64,000 bases of DNA from CBDBDZ01 sp965204215 (GTDB lineage: Bacteria > Pseudomonadota > Gammaproteobacteria > Pseudomonadales > GM7GCV1), in contig CBDBDZ010000014.1 in NCBI GenBank assembly GCA_965204215.1, forward strand, positions 558,001 to 622,000, in the 5' to 3' direction. Numbering within the stretch: the first letter of the stretch is position 1; each line of letters opens with the position of its first letter. Positions 52,363 through 61,293 of this stretch are shown here, in pieces. A model generated the notes under the pieces. That model saw nothing but the letters and a program-made list of their open reading frames with translations, ran no database searches and was not told the DNA's origin. The position numbers and the translations under genes were made by a program.

Positions 52363-52904
52363 TTTTGGCAGTTATTGCCATGGGTATAACCATTCAAATA
52401 AGCGCGCCGAGCTTGCCCTCTAAATAATGCGGCAAGATGCTTTTTCTCTCTGGAACTGGCACCAGAAATTCTGCGAATGACGCTGCTATAGGGTATGTTG
52501 TAGCTGAGAAAATTTTTGGACAGAGATGCAATATTTAAAGTCAGGGTATCAATTTTTTTACCATTTTCATCTTCGCCTTCGTGATCTAACGCATCTTCGC
52601 CAAGCACTTCGTTAAGTATTCCAATTTCAACTTTGGCACTCTCGCAATCTTTAGGAACTTCATATACGCTTGTTATATTTTGTAATTCTTCGGGTATTTT
52701 GGTTTTGACCAAGTTGACATCGTAAAAGGGCTTGGAAATGGCTTTCTTGTAAACGGCAGTTTCGCCACGTTTGACGACGACTTTATCCGGGACAGCATCT
52801 ACTGCTTTATTGATAGATTTTGTAACAGTTTTTTGTCCTTGTTTAACCTGAGTACAAGATGCCATTAATAGTAGAGAAGTGAAGAATATAATTAATAGTT
52901 TCAT
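52359..52904 (-). CDS. Hypothetical lipoprotein
   Basis: A 181-residue protein with a lipoprotein signal (MKLLIIFFTSLLLMASCTQV; Cys near residue 17). The mature part has no domain I recognise: a basic region to about 45, an acidic segment near LDHEGEDENGKK, and a C-terminal helical stretch rich in Arg and Ala (SSREKKHLAALFRGQARRAYL). It overlaps the PGPGW gene by 4 bases, convergent, and precedes nothing obvious in function. Confidence 0.7.
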   Translation of the reverse strand: MKLLIIFFTSLLLMASCTQVKQGQKTVTKSINKAVDAVPDKVVVKRGETAVYKKAISKPFYDVNLVKTKIPEELQNITSVYEVPKDCESAKVEIGILNEVLGEDALDHEGEDENGKKIDTLTLNIASLSKNFLSYNIPYSSVIRRISGASSREKKHLAALFRGQARRAYLNGYTHGNNCQN

Positions 52905-52920
52905 AATTGGTAATACAGGT

Positions 52921-53367
52921 TTATTTAATTGCTTTTTCTAATGCTCTGCGTACAGACTGCGGTATAGGCGCAGATTTATTGGTTTGACGGTCTACAAAAA
53001 CATGGGTAAAAGTACCGTGAGCAAATGCGCCTTTCTCATTTTGTACAAAAATTGCCAGCCCATATTCTACGGAGCTGGAGCCAAGGTGGTTGACTCGAAA
53101 ACCTACATTTAAAATACTGGGGTGGCGAATGGGAGAGAGGTACTGGCAACTTGAAGACACAATAAAACCAACGATATTATCGGTATGAATATTTAATCCG
53201 CCATGCTCAATGAGGTAATTGTTGGTAGCGGTATCAAAATAACTGTAGTAGTGGACATTATTGATATGTTGGTAGATATCATTATCCATCCACCTGGTGG
53301 TTATCTCATAGAAATAATAGTAATCGCTACGTTCTTTCATAACAGTGTTAGTAAAAATGGTTATCAT
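52921..53367 (-). CDS. Acyl-CoA thioesterase (4HBT hotdog fold)
   Basis: A 148-residue thioesterase. The 4HBT signature TRWMDNDIYQHINNVHYYSYFDTATN near 24-50 includes the catalytic Asp of the Pseudomonas-type enzyme. GFIVSSSCQYLSPIRHP and FAHGTFTHVFVDRQTN are typical of this branch. The real start may be the ATG nine codons later (MKERSDYYYFYEIT), which aligns better with relatives, but neither has a clear ribosome-binding site. It is divergent from the DUF3604 gene with only 32 bases between the starts. Confidence 0.88.
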   Translation of the reverse strand: MITIFTNTVMKERSDYYYFYEITTRWMDNDIYQHINNVHYYSYFDTATNNYLIEHGGLNIHTDNIVGFIVSSSCQYLSPIRHPSILNVGFRVNHLGSSSVEYGLAIFVQNEKGAFAHGTFTHVFVDRQTNKSAPIPQSVRRALEKAIK

Positions 53368-53399
53368 AGCACTTTGTTAAAAAGTAAATCAATATCGCT

Positions 53400-55277
53400 A
53401 TGAAACCAATGCTCTCCCGATTTTTTTTAATACCGGTTTGTCTCTTATCTCTTAACGTCAATACCCAATCGTCTGAACGACAGTTGTTATGGGGTGACAC
53501 GCATGTGCATACAGGTAATTCATTCGATGCCTTTTTAAATGGCAATCGAACCACTGGACCTGAATTTGCCTATCAATTTGCGCAAGGGGTGCCCGTCATT
53601 CATCCATTGCATAGAACCAGATTGCAAATTGATTCCCCTTTAGACTTTATCGTGATAGCGGATCATGCGGAAATATTCGGTACAGTGCGCTCAATTAATA
53701 ATGATGGCATTGATTTTGGTGATTCATGGTTAGATAAAATTAAGGCCTGGTATTTTGAAAAGGAGTTTAAAAAATTTATCAATCAAGGCTTTAACAGTTT
53801 TATCTCATTTTTACCACTTTCCGAAGACCCTCCAGAGGCAGCAAAGAGCTTTGGAACAGATATCATGCCAATACCCAATGCAGATAGCATTAGTAAAAAC
53901 GTATGGAATGTCAGTTCGCAATTGGCAGATAAATATAACGAGCCAGGAGTGTTTACAACATTTATTGGTTGGGAGTGGAGTTCTGTACCTGGTGGTGCGA
54001 ATTTACACCGAGTAGTATTTAGCGATGGTGATAGTAATAGCGCCAAAAAATTTATGCCCTTTAGCAGTATTGACAGTCCTTTTCCCGAAGATCTGCATCA
54101 GTGGCTAGAAGAAATCAGCATAGCTACAGGCGATGAATTCATAGCCATCCCGCACAATTCAAACATTTCTAAAGGCTACATGTTTCCCGAAAGCACGTTG
54201 CGCGGTAAGTCTTTCGACGCAGAAATAGGTAAAAAGCGTTTGAGATGGGAGCCTGTGGTGGAAATGACTCAGTATAAAGGTGACTCAGAAACGTATCCCG
54301 CTTTATCACCTAATGACGAATTTGCCGATTTTGAACGCTATGAATTTTATATACAACAAAGGCCTGAGCCTTACAAAGCACATATTGGTGACTTTATTCG
54401 ATCTGCATTAAAACGAGGGTTGTCACTTGAGCAGACAACCGGTTTTAACCCTTATCGCTTTGGTTTAATTGGTTCAACAGATTCACACTCCTCACTGGTT
54501 AGTGTTGAAGAAGACAAATTTGCAGGAAAATTCATTATGGACTCCATACCAGAGAATAAACGCTTTCGCGGTGTAACACCCGGCGTTGTGACTGGTTGGC
54601 ACTTATCAGCATCAGGATTGGCTGCGGTCTGGTCACAAGATAATACGAGAGAGTCCATCTTGCAAGCTTTTAAACGCAGAGAAGTTTATGCCACAACGGG
54701 TCCGCGAATTCGCGTGCAATTGTTTATGGGTTGGGAATTTGACGAAAGTGATTTAATCGATGCTAACTTTAGCAATGCCTATTCAAAAGGCGTTCCAATG
54801 GGAGGTGAAATTGTTGGTGTTAATGATATTGGCGTCATTCCACAAATTTTGGTTAAAGCGCTTAAAGATCCCAACCAGGCTAATTTAGATCGTATCCAAA
54901 TAATTAAAGGTTGGATTGATGGTGAAGGGGTAACTCACGAAAAAATTTATGAAGTCGCCTGGTCTGGTCAAGTCAATAATTCGAGGCAACTAAACAGTCA
55001 AGGAAAATTGGAACGAATACAGTCTAATATTAATTTGCAAAATGGACAGTTAAAAGACTCTGCTTTAGTACAGGGTGAAGCTATGTTAAGCGCACTGTGG
55101 CAAGACCCGGATTTTGATTCCAGTCAAAATGCTTTTTATTATGCCAGGGTTTTACAAATACCTACGGCAAGACATTCACTACTTGACGAACTGGCGTTAA
55201 ATGAAAGTAATACTTACAAACATAAGGTTATTCAAGAGCGTGCTTACAGTTCTCCCATTTGGTATATTGCGCCTTGA
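53400..55277 (+). CDS. DUF3604 domain protein, secreted
   Basis: A 625-residue protein with a signal peptide (MKPMLSRFFLIPVCLLSLNV, cleavage near TQS). The rest is DUF3604: LLWGDTHVHTGNSFDAF near 30-46, FIVIADHAEIFG near 86-97, TFIGWEWSS near 185-193, AIPHNSN near 255-261, and GLIGSTDSHSSL near 355-366. The clustered His/Asp pairs in these blocks suggest a PHP-like metal site, so a hydrolase is likely; the substrate is unknown. It stands alone on the plus strand. Confidence 0.85.
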   Translation: MKPMLSRFFLIPVCLLSLNVNTQSSERQLLWGDTHVHTGNSFDAFLNGNRTTGPEFAYQFAQGVPVIHPLHRTRLQIDSPLDFIVIADHAEIFGTVRSINNDGIDFGDSWLDKIKAWYFEKEFKKFINQGFNSFISFLPLSEDPPEAAKSFGTDIMPIPNADSISKNVWNVSSQLADKYNEPGVFTTFIGWEWSSVPGGANLHRVVFSDGDSNSAKKFMPFSSIDSPFPEDLHQWLEEISIATGDEFIAIPHNSNISKGYMFPESTLRGKSFDAEIGKKRLRWEPVVEMTQYKGDSETYPALSPNDEFADFERYEFYIQQRPEPYKAHIGDFIRSALKRGLSLEQTTGFNPYRFGLIGSTDSHSSLVSVEEDKFAGKFIMDSIPENKRFRGVTPGVVTGWHLSASGLAAVWSQDNTRESILQAFKRREVYATTGPRIRVQLFMGWEFDESDLIDANFSNAYSKGVPMGGEIVGVNDIGVIPQILVKALKDPNQANLDRIQIIKGWIDGEGVTHEKIYEVAWSGQVNNSRQLNSQGKLERIQSNINLQNGQLKDSALVQGEAMLSALWQDPDFDSSQNAFYYARVLQIPTARHSLLDELALNESNTYKHKVIQERAYSSPIWYIAP

Positions 55278-55292
55278 TGACGTGCAAACAGC

Positions 55293-55604
55293 CTATTTCG
55301 CTTTTTCCGCCCTCTTGCGCCGTGCTTCTTTAGGGTCAGCAATGAGTGGGCGGTAAATTTCCACCCTGTCACCTGCCTTTAATATATACTCATCCGCACC
55401 TACTAGTCCTTTGGAACCCAAGGTGTTACCAAAAATGCCCATAGCGTTGGTTTCAATATTGATCTCTGGAAAGACTTCAGCAATATTGGATTGAATAACG
55501 GCCTGTTTGGCAGTAGTGCCAGCAACAACATTCAGGGTTTTAATTAGTTGTTTTTGCGGTGTGGCAAAGGCTATTTCTACAGGTATGTTTTGTGGCTGAG
55601 TCAT
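55293..55604 (-). CDS. RnfH family protein
   Basis: A 103-residue ubiquitin-like (beta-grasp) protein of the RnfH/YfjF family: IPVEIAFATPQKQLIKTLNV, GTTAKQAVIQS, the FGNTLGSKGLVGADEYILKAGDRVEIYRPLIADPKEARRKRAEKAK ending block (given here by key residues 58-103) is diagnostic. In related genomes it is beside ratA and smpB, absent here. It converges on the DUF3604 gene and is divergent from nadE. Confidence 0.9.
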   Translation of the reverse strand: MTQPQNIPVEIAFATPQKQLIKTLNVVAGTTAKQAVIQSNIAEVFPEINIETNAMGIFGNTLGSKGLVGADEYILKAGDRVEIYRPLIADPKEARRKRAEKAK

Positions 55605-55655
55605 AATTTATATAAAATGTTAAAATACTGTCTTTAAATTTTTCTTCAATTCTTG

Positions 55656-57272
55656 ATGCCAACTAACAAACTATCTTACTTGATGGTTCAAATGAACCCA
55701 CATTTAGGCAATTTGCGAGCTAACGCCAATTATATAAAGCAAGTTATCGAATCTCATCAAAAAGATGTTAATTTAATCATATTTCCTGAACTGAGCCTTT
55801 GCGGTTATCCGCCAGAAGACTTGGTCTTTAGAGACGATTTTCTCATGCAAAACTTGTTAATGCTCTATGAAATCAGGGAAATAACCAGGCATTGTCATGT
55901 GATTGTTGGACTGCCCCAACGCGGGAAAGATAAAGCCATCTATAACTGTGCAGTGGTTATTGAAAACCAGCAAATTATAGCTACTTATTACAAACAAAAA
56001 TTACCTAATTACAAAGTCTTTGACGAAAAGCGTTATTTTAATGCAGGTTCAGATAATTGCATTATAGAAATTAACGCTATAAAAATTGGCATAATGATAT
56101 GTGAAGACATCTGGTTTTATGAACCCGCTCAGTGCTATAAAGAGGCAGGTGCGTCTTTGCTTATTAGTATTAATGCATCACCTTACAATGTTGATGCTCA
56201 AACTGACCGATTGTTGATGCTAAAGCAAAGAGTATTGGAGACTGAGCTGCCAATTATTTATGTCAACCAGGTTGGAGGGCAAGATGAATTGGTTTTTGAT
56301 GGGACCTCCATGGTATATGGTTCGAATGCTGAATTGTTGCAACGATGCCCTGCTTTTGAGTCAGGACTGTTCAAAGGGGAATTAAATAGTAAGCAGGACA
56401 TAGCACCATATCCTGAGTTGTTGCCAGCTATATACGATGCATTAGTATTAGGGCTTCGCGATTATGTCAATAAAAATGGTTTTAAGAAGGTGCTGTTGGG
56501 CTTGTCTGGGGGTATTGACTCATCTCTGACTCTGGCTATCGCTGTGGACGCACTCGGCGCTGATGCCGTTACAGCCATTATGCTTCCCTATCGCTACACA
56601 TCGCAATTAAGTAAAGAACAAGCCAATCAACAAGCACAAAATTTAGATATAACTTATAATTCAATTAACATTGAATCCATTGTTAATAGTGCAATGGCAG
56701 CGCTTGCCGATAGTTTTAAAGGTTCGGTTGTCGATGTTACCGAACAAAATATTCAATCGCGCAGTCGTGGTCTGGTATTGATGGCGCTTAGCAATAAGCA
56801 CAATGCCTTGTTGTTAACCACAGGTAATAAAAGTGAAATAGCAGTCGGTTATGCAACTTTATACGGTGATATGGCAGGGGGTTTTAATGTACTAAAAGAT
56901 GTAGTTAAAACCAGGGTGTACGAACTGGCACGATACCGCAATACACTAGCCCCTGAACATTGCCCAGCTATTCCGCATGAAGTGATTAGTCGACCGCCAT
57001 CGGCAGAACTTGCACCTGATCAAATAGATGAAGATAACTTGCCTCCCTATTCAACACTTGATGCGATTATCGAATTGTTTGTAGAAAAAGACTTATCGGT
57101 ACATCAAATAATTCAGCATGGCTTTGATACCGAGGTGGTAAAACGTGTGGTGCGTTTAATTCAATTAAATGAACACAAGCGTAGCCAGGCCGCTATTGGA
57201 ACACGCATTACCAACCGAGGATTTGGACGTGACAGACGCTACCCCATTACAAATGGATGGCAAGTAAGCTGA
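55656..57272 (+). CDS. nadE: NAD+ synthase (glutamine-hydrolysing)
   Basis: A two-domain enzyme of 538 residues. The N-terminal nitrilase-fold glutaminase (about 1-260) has catalytic Glu in IFPELSLCGYPPEDL, Lys in YKQKLPNYKVFDEKRYF, and Cys in IGIMICEDIWF. The C-terminal synthetase (about 270-538) has the ATP-binding loop GLSGGIDSSLTLAI and ALLLTTGNKSEIAVGY. It makes NAD from deamido-NAD. I use the ATG at 55656; a TTG codon lies just before. It is followed by acpP with 135 bases between. Confidence 0.94.
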   Translation: MPTNKLSYLMVQMNPHLGNLRANANYIKQVIESHQKDVNLIIFPELSLCGYPPEDLVFRDDFLMQNLLMLYEIREITRHCHVIVGLPQRGKDKAIYNCAVVIENQQIIATYYKQKLPNYKVFDEKRYFNAGSDNCIIEINAIKIGIMICEDIWFYEPAQCYKEAGASLLISINASPYNVDAQTDRLLMLKQRVLETELPIIYVNQVGGQDELVFDGTSMVYGSNAELLQRCPAFESGLFKGELNSKQDIAPYPELLPAIYDALVLGLRDYVNKNGFKKVLLGLSGGIDSSLTLAIAVDALGADAVTAIMLPYRYTSQLSKEQANQQAQNLDITYNSINIESIVNSAMAALADSFKGSVVDVTEQNIQSRSRGLVLMALSNKHNALLLTTGNKSEIAVGYATLYGDMAGGFNVLKDVVKTRVYELARYRNTLAPEHCPAIPHEVISRPPSAELAPDQIDEDNLPPYSTLDAIIELFVEKDLSVHQIIQHGFDTEVVKRVVRLIQLNEHKRSQAAIGTRITNRGFGRDRRYPITNGWQVS

Positions 57273-57287
57273 ATTTTTACAGAATTA

Positions 57288-57316
57288 TTGATAATTACTT
57301 TATTAGGATGTAGAAT
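57288..57316 (+). promoter_or_regulatory. Sigma-70-type promoter of acpP
   Basis: TTGATA at 57288-57293 and TAGAAT at 57311-57316 are separated by 17 bases, close to consensus. It lies about 90 bases before acpP, whose expression is normally high. Confidence 0.6.
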
Positions 57317-57407
57317 GCGCGCAATCGTGCATTAACAGGCAAAATCGCCTTAATTTAACCGTCATCTCGCACGAGAATTTAACCACTTTCCTGGAGATTT
57401 TATTACT

Positions 57408-57644
57408 ATGAGTAATGTAGAACAACGAGTTATTGATATTGTAACTGAACAACTTGGCGTTGAGGCTGACAAAGTGTCAACGTCGTCATCGTTTGTTGAC
57501 GATCTTGGCGCTGATTCACTGGATACTGTTGAATTAGTTATGGCTCTTGAAGAAGAATTTGAAACTGAAATTCCTGATGAGGATGCAGAGAAAATCACAA
57601 CGGTTCAATTAGCAATTGACTATATTAATGCAAATGTAGGTTAA
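57408..57644 (+). CDS. acpP: Acyl carrier protein
   Basis: A 78-residue acidic ACP. The phosphopantetheine Ser is in GADSLDTVELVMALEEEF near residues 36-53. Other conserved parts, VEQRVIDIVTEQLGVEADKV and IPDEDAEKITTVQLAIDYI, fit fatty-acid-synthesis ACP. A GGAG site lies at 57393-57396. A strong intrinsic terminator follows. The usual neighbours fabG and fabF are absent; mltG, tmk and holB follow, as in many gammaproteobacteria. Confidence 0.97.
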   Translation: MSNVEQRVIDIVTEQLGVEADKVSTSSSFVDDLGADSLDTVELVMALEEEFETEIPDEDAEKITTVQLAIDYINANVG

Positions 57645-57672
57645 CAAGCGGCGTTTCGTTATTTAGTCAATG

Positions 57673-57703
57673 AAAAAGCCACCTACCAAAGGTGGTTTTT
57701 TTT
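57673..57703 (+). terminator. Rho-independent terminator after acpP
   Basis: CCACCT (57679-57684) pairs with AGGTGG (57690-57695), preceded by five A residues and followed by a run of eight T residues ending at 57703. It sits 28 bases after the acpP stop and before mltG. Confidence 0.85.
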
Positions 57704-57721
57704 GCCTGAAAGAAAGTTGCA

Positions 57722-58744
57722 ATGAAAGCATTCAAGTGGTTATCGTCAATTACCCTGGGTTTGTTACTGCTAGGAGTACTGGTTGTAAAGCAACAATTAG
57801 AAGTACCACTGCATAGTCCATTTGAAATTACAGTCGCACCATCAGATTCCCTGCACAAAATATTAAGCCGGCTTCAACACCGGAAAATTATTTCTAAACA
57901 GCAACAGTTTTTGCTGATAGCCTATGCCAAGTTACAGCAAAAAACACTGGTACAGCGCGGTTACTATCAGATAGCTGAGAATACATCTGTATTCGAGTTA
58001 TTAGAAAAACTCAATAGTGGCGACATTAAACTGCAGGAAATCACATTGGTAGAGGGCAAGACTTTTCATCAGGTATTGGCTCATTTGTACAATCAAAATG
58101 ATATTGATAAAGTAACTGACTGGCAATTAGATTTACAATTAATTGAAGGATTTACAGGCGATAACCTCGAAGGATTAATTTTTCCTGATACCTATACTTA
58201 TTACAAAGGTGAAACCGTGGCATCCATTGTTGAAAGAGCGTTTAATCAAATGGTTCATGTGCTCAATGAAGAATGGCAAAACCGCAGTGAAAATTTGCCT
58301 TATAAAACGCCATATGAGGCTTTAATTATGGCATCAATAATAGAGAAAGAGACAGGGGTTCATTACGAGCGTAATGAAATAGCTGGTGTATTTGTCAGAA
58401 GATTAAACAAAGGAATGAAGTTACAAACCGACCCAACAGTTATTTATGGATTGGGTGATGATTATAATGGCAATATAAAACGCTCGCATTTAAAACAGCC
58501 TTCGCCTTATAATACTTATATGAATTTTGGATTGCCCCCTACGCCTATTGCCCTTGCGGGACGTGAAGCCATTCATGCGGCGTTGCATCCAGCCAGTGGT
58601 GAAAGTCTCTACTTTGTTGCTAAAGGGGATGGTTCTCATCAATTCTCCAATACATTGGAAGAACACCAAAAAGCCGTGCGTTATTATCAAATCGAAAAGC
58701 GTCGCAAAAATTATCGCTCGGCGCCATTACAGCAGGCACCGTGA
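57722..58744 (+). CDS. mltG: Endolytic murein transglycosylase
   Basis: A 340-residue YceG-like enzyme. One N-terminal membrane helix (about 7-24) anchors it in the inner membrane; a LysM-like subdomain is followed by the catalytic domain with the Glu in MASIIEKETGVHYERNEIAGVFVRRL near 200-225 and LQTDPTVIYGLG, ending in LYFVAKGDGSHQFSNTLEEH near 300-319. It cuts nascent glycan strands. The stop overlaps the GTG start of tmk (GTGA), so the two are coupled. Confidence 0.94.
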   Translation: MKAFKWLSSITLGLLLLGVLVVKQQLEVPLHSPFEITVAPSDSLHKILSRLQHRKIISKQQQFLLIAYAKLQQKTLVQRGYYQIAENTSVFELLEKLNSGDIKLQEITLVEGKTFHQVLAHLYNQNDIDKVTDWQLDLQLIEGFTGDNLEGLIFPDTYTYYKGETVASIVERAFNQMVHVLNEEWQNRSENLPYKTPYEALIMASIIEKETGVHYERNEIAGVFVRRLNKGMKLQTDPTVIYGLGDDYNGNIKRSHLKQPSPYNTYMNFGLPPTPIALAGREAIHAALHPASGESLYFVAKGDGSHQFSNTLEEHQKAVRYYQIEKRRKNYRSAPLQQAP

Positions 58745-59382
58745 AAGGTAAGTTAATTACTCTGGAAGGTAGTGAAGGTGCAGGGAAAAGTACTAATATA
58801 CAATTTATTGCGGAATTACTAAGAGCACATTGTTGCAATTTTATACAGTTGAGAGAACCTGGTGGTACGGAACTTTCAGAAGAAATTCGAACCATATTAC
58901 TTAAAAATCGAACTCAAAATGTGGCACCGATAGCCGAACTACTACTGATGTTTGCCAGTAGAGCGCAATTAATTCATGAAAAAATTCGACCTGCACTTCA
59001 GGCTGGTCAATGGGTGTTGTGCGATCGTTTTATTGATGCCAGTTATGCTTATCAAGGCTCGGGCAGAGCATTGGGAAACGATATGATTGCAACGCTGGAG
59101 CAATGGGTATTGCCTGATATAAAACCCGATTTAACCTTATTCGTTGACGTAGATGTTGAAACAGGATTGCAACGAGCCAGTCAAGCAGATGAAGCTGATC
59201 GCTTTGAACAGGAGCAAATTGCATTTTTTAACAAAGTGCGAGAAGGTTACTTACAACGTGTAAAAACTGACCCAATCAGATGTCGGTGTATTGATGGCAA
59301 TCAACCATTAGAAAGGGTGCAGCAGTCCATTGGTACAGAAATAACTTCATTTTTACAACAACAAGGCTATGTCAGGCAATAA
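58741..59382 (+). CDS. tmk: Thymidylate kinase
   Basis: Phosphorylates dTMP to dTDP, 213 residues. P-loop LEGSEGAGKST near 8-18, REPGGTELSE near 38-47, the DRFIDASYAYQGSGR region near 98-112 and the LID with QADEADRFEQE near 146-156 are intact. It starts with GTG at 58741. Its 3' end overlaps holB by 14 bases. Confidence 0.95.
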   Translation: MKGKLITLEGSEGAGKSTNIQFIAELLRAHCCNFIQLREPGGTELSEEIRTILLKNRTQNVAPIAELLLMFASRAQLIHEKIRPALQAGQWVLCDRFIDASYAYQGSGRALGNDMIATLEQWVLPDIKPDLTLFVDVDVETGLQRASQADEADRFEQEQIAFFNKVREGYLQRVKTDPIRCRCIDGNQPLERVQQSIGTEITSFLQQQGYVRQ

Positions 59383-60385
59383 ACCAAACACGTTGACTCC
59401 AGCGCAAAAAATACCTTGGTTGGAACCTGTACTACAAGATTTTAAGCAGGTTATGGAAAATAATAAGTTACCCCATGCGTTGCTTATTCACGGTAATCGT
59501 GGCATTGGCAAGCATTATTTTGGCAGTAAATTGGCGGCCTTGGTATTATGTCAATCGCCTGAGGGGCATCATCCTTGCGATAATTGCAAAAGTTGTTCGT
59601 TGCGATTAGCCAATTCACACCCTGATTATCATGTGCTTGAGCCAGAGGAAGGACACAACCAAATTATAATTGAACAAATTCGAGAATTGATAATGCCTGG
59701 TAGTAAAGGTATATCTAAGCTGCATTCAAAAGCCACTCAAGCGAGTTGGAATGGCAACTGGAAAGTGGTGTTGTTAAGTTTAGCAGAGTCGATGAATATT
59801 AGTGCAGCCAACAGCTTATTAAAAGTATTAGAAGAACCATCAGACAACACCCTATTCATTTTGCTGAGTCATAACTTACAATTAGTATTGCCCACCATTC
59901 GCAGTCGTTGCCAGCAGCTATTATTACCGTTACCAACCAATACAGATGCTAATGAATGGCTGCAAAATCAGGCGATTGATGCAAAGGTATTAGAGGAATT
60001 AGGCACCCAGTATTCAGATCAACCTTTGGAATTGATGCGGTTAATCAATGATAATTTGCTCGAAAAACGTTTGGCTATCAAGCAGTTATGCAAACAGATG
60101 GCGGTTAAAGGTGCATCGGTCTGCGAACCTGCAATAGCACTGGCTAAAGATAAAGACTACATTGTTGATTATATGCATTGGTTTGCGGAAGAAGCTCATG
60201 CACAAATTAAGTCTCGGGTGATTGACTCAACGTCTCAAGGTTTAGGTTTATACGCGGCTGTCAATAAGTTTTTTGATATTATTCAGCAACATATTCGCGA
60301 AGCGCGGTACGGAAGTGTTAATCAGCGTTTATTTTGGGAAACGGTTTTTCAGCAGTGGCAAAATGTGAACAGCAAGTTGCAATAA
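59369..60385 (+). CDS. holB: DNA polymerase III, delta prime subunit
   Basis: Clamp-loader subunit, 338 residues. The AAA+ N-terminal domain has a P-loop-like GNRGIGKHYFGSKLA near 42-56 (modified, as delta prime does not hydrolyse ATP), a zinc-binding cluster C-x8-C-x2-C-x2-C (CQSPEGHHPCDNCKSC) near 60-75, and NSLLKVLEEP, with SRC near 188. The C-terminal domains (about 210-338) are less conserved. The tmk-holB order is standard. Confidence 0.93.
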   Translation: MSGNKPNTLTPAQKIPWLEPVLQDFKQVMENNKLPHALLIHGNRGIGKHYFGSKLAALVLCQSPEGHHPCDNCKSCSLRLANSHPDYHVLEPEEGHNQIIIEQIRELIMPGSKGISKLHSKATQASWNGNWKVVLLSLAESMNISAANSLLKVLEEPSDNTLFILLSHNLQLVLPTIRSRCQQLLLPLPTNTDANEWLQNQAIDAKVLEELGTQYSDQPLELMRLINDNLLEKRLAIKQLCKQMAVKGASVCEPAIALAKDKDYIVDYMHWFAEEAHAQIKSRVIDSTSQGLGLYAAVNKFFDIIQQHIREARYGSVNQRLFWETVFQQWQNVNSKLQ

Positions 60386-60405
60386 AGGCATATAGCAACA
60401 GCTTC

Positions 60406-61293
60406 TCAGTTAACCTGTTTTGACGCTTTGTCAATCACTAGCAAACTTGCACCAATCACGCATATTCCAACAATATGCTTAATATCAATGCTATCGCCAA
60501 ACAAACAGTAAGATAAAATCATTGTCGAGACAGGAATTAAAAAGGTCACGATGGTTAAATTGACAGCGCCAGCTGCAGCCAGTAATTGGTAATAAATAAT
60601 AAAAGCTAGAGACGTGGACAACAGGGCTTGAGCAATAATGGATAACCAGCCACCTAAGCTAACAGTAAGTAGCGATGTGGGGGCATCAAAAACAAAAGAC
60701 AAAGGAAGCATAATAAATGCCGAACAGGTTATTTGGCAGGTGGCAATCACAATAGGCTGTAGCCCTGATTGGTTAAAGCGTTTTGCATAGATAGCAGAGC
60801 CAGCATATAAAATGGAGGCGCTTATTCCTGCTAATAACGCCAGTGGGTTGAAATGATTGCTCAGTAAATTATCAAAGCCAATAAATACAATAACTCCAAA
60901 AAAGCCCACACAAACGCCAATGACTTTGGGCAGTGAAATACGTTCATCAGGTAACAACCAGGCGCTAACCAACACCAAAAAAATCGGCACCATAGCATTG
61001 AGAATAGATGCCATTCCAGAGGTTAAATAAATTTGGCTCCATGAAATCAACAAAAAGGGAAAGGCACTGTTCATTGTGCCCATTATCAGCAGTGATAGCC
61101 ACAAAGTTCTGGTTTGGGGTATGGGTAATTTTAGTATTAGAATAATCAGCCATAATCCAGCAGCTGCAACAATAAGGCGCATAGTGACTATTAATAATGG
61201 CGATAGCTCTTGCAAGGCAATTTCGACAAAGATAAAAGAACAACCCCACAGCAAGGAAAGCAAGGTTAACTTTAGCCACATCGTACCTGTCAT
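60406..61293 (-). CDS. DMT superfamily transporter (EamA domains)
   Basis: A 295-residue membrane protein with ten predicted helices in two EamA repeats. The first has LLWGCSFIFVEIAL near 11-24 and INAMVPIFLVLVSAWLLPDERIS near 95-117; the second has AQALLSTSLAFIIYYQLLAAAGAVNLTIVTFLIPV near 215-250. Substrate cannot be told from sequence. Its ATG overlaps the stop of the upstream O-antigen-ligase-like gene (4 bases). Confidence 0.88.
   Translation of the reverse strand: MTGTMWLKLTLLSLLWGCSFIFVEIALQELSPLLIVTMRLIVAAAGLWLIILILKLPIPQTRTLWLSLLIMGTMNSAFPFLLISWSQIYLTSGMASILNAMVPIFLVLVSAWLLPDERISLPKVIGVCVGFFGVIVFIGFDNLLSNHFNPLALLAGISASILYAGSAIYAKRFNQSGLQPIVIATCQITCSAFIMLPLSFVFDAPTSLLTVSLGGWLSIIAQALLSTSLAFIIYYQLLAAAGAVNLTIVTFLIPVSTMILSYCLFGDSIDIKHIVGICVIGASLLVIDKASKQVN

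Noticed and set aside
53340..53400. Shared bidirectional promoter between the thioesterase and DUF3604 genes
   Set aside because: The gap is only 32 bases and no -35/-10 pair with correct spacing could be found.
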